A stretch of 6,953 nt of DNA from CANQDT01 sp051878935. GTDB lineage: Bacteria > Bacillota > Clostridia > Lachnospirales > Lachnospiraceae. The position numbers were made by a program, and so were the translations under genes. Of the stretch, positions 6,193-6,953 are shown one piece after another. The notes under the pieces were generated by a model. It was given only the letters and a program-made list of their open reading frames with translations, did not search any database and was not told the DNA's origin. How positions within the stretch are numbered: position 1 is the first letter of the stretch; every line of letters starts with the position of its first letter. Location: contig JBJELB010000081.1 in NCBI GenBank assembly GCA_051878935.1, positions 1-6,953 on the forward strand. The letters run 5' to 3'.

Positions 6193-6867
6193 TTATTTCA
6201 CACCATATTCTTCATAGTATGCATCAATCGCTGCTTTTAAGGTATCATCAATGATAACCTTGCCCTTGTATGGACGGTTATAGAGATGTTCTACCACCTC
6301 ACCCATCGTAACGATGGCAGTTGTCTCTAATCCATATTTTTCTTTAATCTCTTCTAATGCACTCTTTGTACCCTGACCACGTTCCATGCGGTCTACAGAA
6401 ACTACCAAACCGAGAACATCGACATCACCTTGTGCTTTTACGATTGGCAATGTTTCTTCTATGGAAGTACCTGCTGTCGTTACATCCTCTATGATGACAA
6501 CACGGTCACCGTCCGCAATCGGACTACCTAATAAGATTCCCACATCACCATGGTCTTTTACCTCTTTGCGATTGGAGCAATATTTAATATCCTTGCCATA
6601 TTGGTCAGACAATGCGATGCTTGCAGTTACACTTAACGGTATTCCTTTATAAGCCGGTCCGAATAACACATCAAAATCCAAACCAAATTTGTCAGCGATT
6701 GCTTTTGTATAATATTCGCCCAGGCGTTTTAACTGGCTTCCTGTACGGTAAAAACCGGTGTTTACGAAAAATGGTGTCTTTCTGCCACTCTTGGTAACAA
6801 AATCTCCAAATTTTAATACGTTGCAATCAATCATAAATTCAATAAATTCCTGTTTATATGCCTCCAT
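6193..6867 (-). CDS. pyrE: Orotate phosphoribosyltransferase
   Basis: PyrE joins orotate to PRPP to form orotidine 5'-phosphate and pyrophosphate, the fifth step of de novo UMP synthesis, in the cytoplasm. The 224-residue protein is of family length. The PRPP-binding loop VVIIEDVTTAGTS (123-135) has the two acidic residues E127 and D128. The mobile catalytic loop NRKEVKDHGD (99-108) supplies R100, K101, K104 and H106, the same pattern as R99/K100/K103/H105 of the E. coli enzyme. FGPAYKGIPL (69-78) provides the conserved Lys of the active site, and the N-terminal TKSGRKTPFF (25-34) fits the orotate-binding region. Start: ATG at 6867 lies 8 bases after AGGAGG (6881-6876). The gene converges with the araC-type gene. 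No other pyrimidine gene is in view; the sequence upstream ends at 6953, so membership in a pyr operon cannot be decided. Confidence 0.96.
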   Translation of the reverse strand: MEAYKQEFIEFMIDCNVLKFGDFVTKSGRKTPFFVNTGFYRTGSQLKRLGEYYTKAIADKFGLDFDVLFGPAYKGIPLSVTASIALSDQYGKDIKYCSNRKEVKDHGDVGILLGSPIADGDRVVIIEDVTTAGTSIEETLPIVKAQGDVDVLGLVVSVDRMERGQGTKSALEEIKEKYGLETTAIVTMGEVVEHLYNRPYKGKVIIDDTLKAAIDAYYEEYGVK

Positions 6868-6875
6868 TTTTACAT

Positions 6876-6881
6876 CCTCCT
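6876..6881 (-). promoter_or_regulatory. Ribosome binding site of pyrE
   Basis: AGGAGG on the minus strand, 8 bases before the ATG at 6867; it supports this start. Confidence 0.85.
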
Positions 6882-6895
6882 CTTATATACTTACC

Positions 6896-6924
6896 ATTAT
6901 AGGCGTTTGCGAAACACCACACGC
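6896..6924 (-). promoter_or_regulatory. Possible pyrE promoter with a perfect -10 and poor -35
   Basis: The minus strand has TATAAT at 6901-6896, which would start a transcript near 6889 with a leader of about 22 bases. At 17-bp spacing the -35 position reads GCGTGT (6924-6919), a poor match, and no TG extension is present. The would-be spacer is itself a hairpin. pyrE may instead be read from an upstream gene. Confidence 0.35.
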
Positions 6925-6942
6925 CGCATAAATACGGCATGT
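6902..6942 (-). repeat. Two back-to-back hairpins upstream of pyrE
   Basis: The proximal hairpin (6902-6918) pairs GGTGTTT with AAACGCC around CGC on the minus strand. The distal hairpin (6919-6942) pairs ACATGCCGTA with TATGCGGCGTGT around a small loop. In both, the only imperfect pairs (6904/6916; 6922/6939 and 6927/6934) are C-A mismatches on the plus strand but G-U pairs on the minus strand. The structured RNA is therefore the minus-strand transcript. Neither stem is followed by a U-run on that strand. They may be 3'-end structures of the upstream gene or part of a pyrE leader. Confidence 0.5.
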
Positions 6943-6953
6943 TTTCTTTCTAA

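Noticed and set aside
6919..6951. Plus-strand rho-independent terminator (hairpin followed by a T-rich run)
   Set aside because: No plus-strand gene ends nearby and the stem has two C-A mismatches on this strand, while the minus-strand RNA pairs fully; kept as a minus-strand hairpin instead.
1..6953. CRISPR arrays, tRNA/rRNA genes, insertion sequences or phage genes
   Set aside because: No regularly spaced repeats, transposase-like proteins or RNA gene signatures were seen on either strand.

Overview
The window looks like chromosomal DNA from an endospore-forming, low-GC Gram-positive bacterium of the Clostridia, most likely a gut Lachnospiraceae-type organism. This rests on the start of a stage V sporulation gene (spoVAD), strong AGGAGG ribosome binding sites in front of every gene, a secreted glycoside hydrolase ending in a type I dockerin, and a Clostridia-like pyrE. 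The genus assignment is inference; no 16S or other taxonomic marker is present.

Layout. Positions 1-114 hold the first 38 codons of spoVAD on the minus strand. A 200-bp gap (115-314) carries the spoVAD control region, with two related palindromes, and a strong hairpin terminator for the next gene. Positions 315-5183 (minus) encode one 1622-residue secreted multimodular enzyme: signal peptide, GH95-like (alpha-L-fucosidase / alpha-L-galactosidase clan) catalytic unit, trefoil-like and Ig-like modules, a CBM6/35-like carbohydrate-binding module and a C-terminal dockerin. A 114-bp divergent control region (5184-5297) separates it from a plus-strand AraC-family regulator (5298-6173). The regulator gene converges with pyrE (orotate phosphoribosyltransferase, minus, 6193-6867) across only 19 bp. 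Upstream of pyrE lie a -10-like box and two back-to-back hairpins (6902-6942).

How the genes work together. The enzyme gene and the araC-type gene form a compact divergent pair whose promoters both have extended -10 elements. They flank one inverted repeat (GATTGT-N8-ACAATC). The natural reading is a sugar-responsive regulator controlling a single extracellular glycan-cleaving enzyme, a minimal glycan utilisation locus without a transporter in view. spoVAD (spore dipicolinic acid uptake) and pyrE (UMP synthesis) are housekeeping neighbours with no evident functional link to it.

I found no RNA genes, insertion sequences, CRISPR arrays or attachment sites. The most interesting material is the divergent enzyme/regulator module, the diverged active-site loop of the GH95-like domain, the palindromes in front of spoVAD, and the strand-asymmetric hairpins before pyrE.
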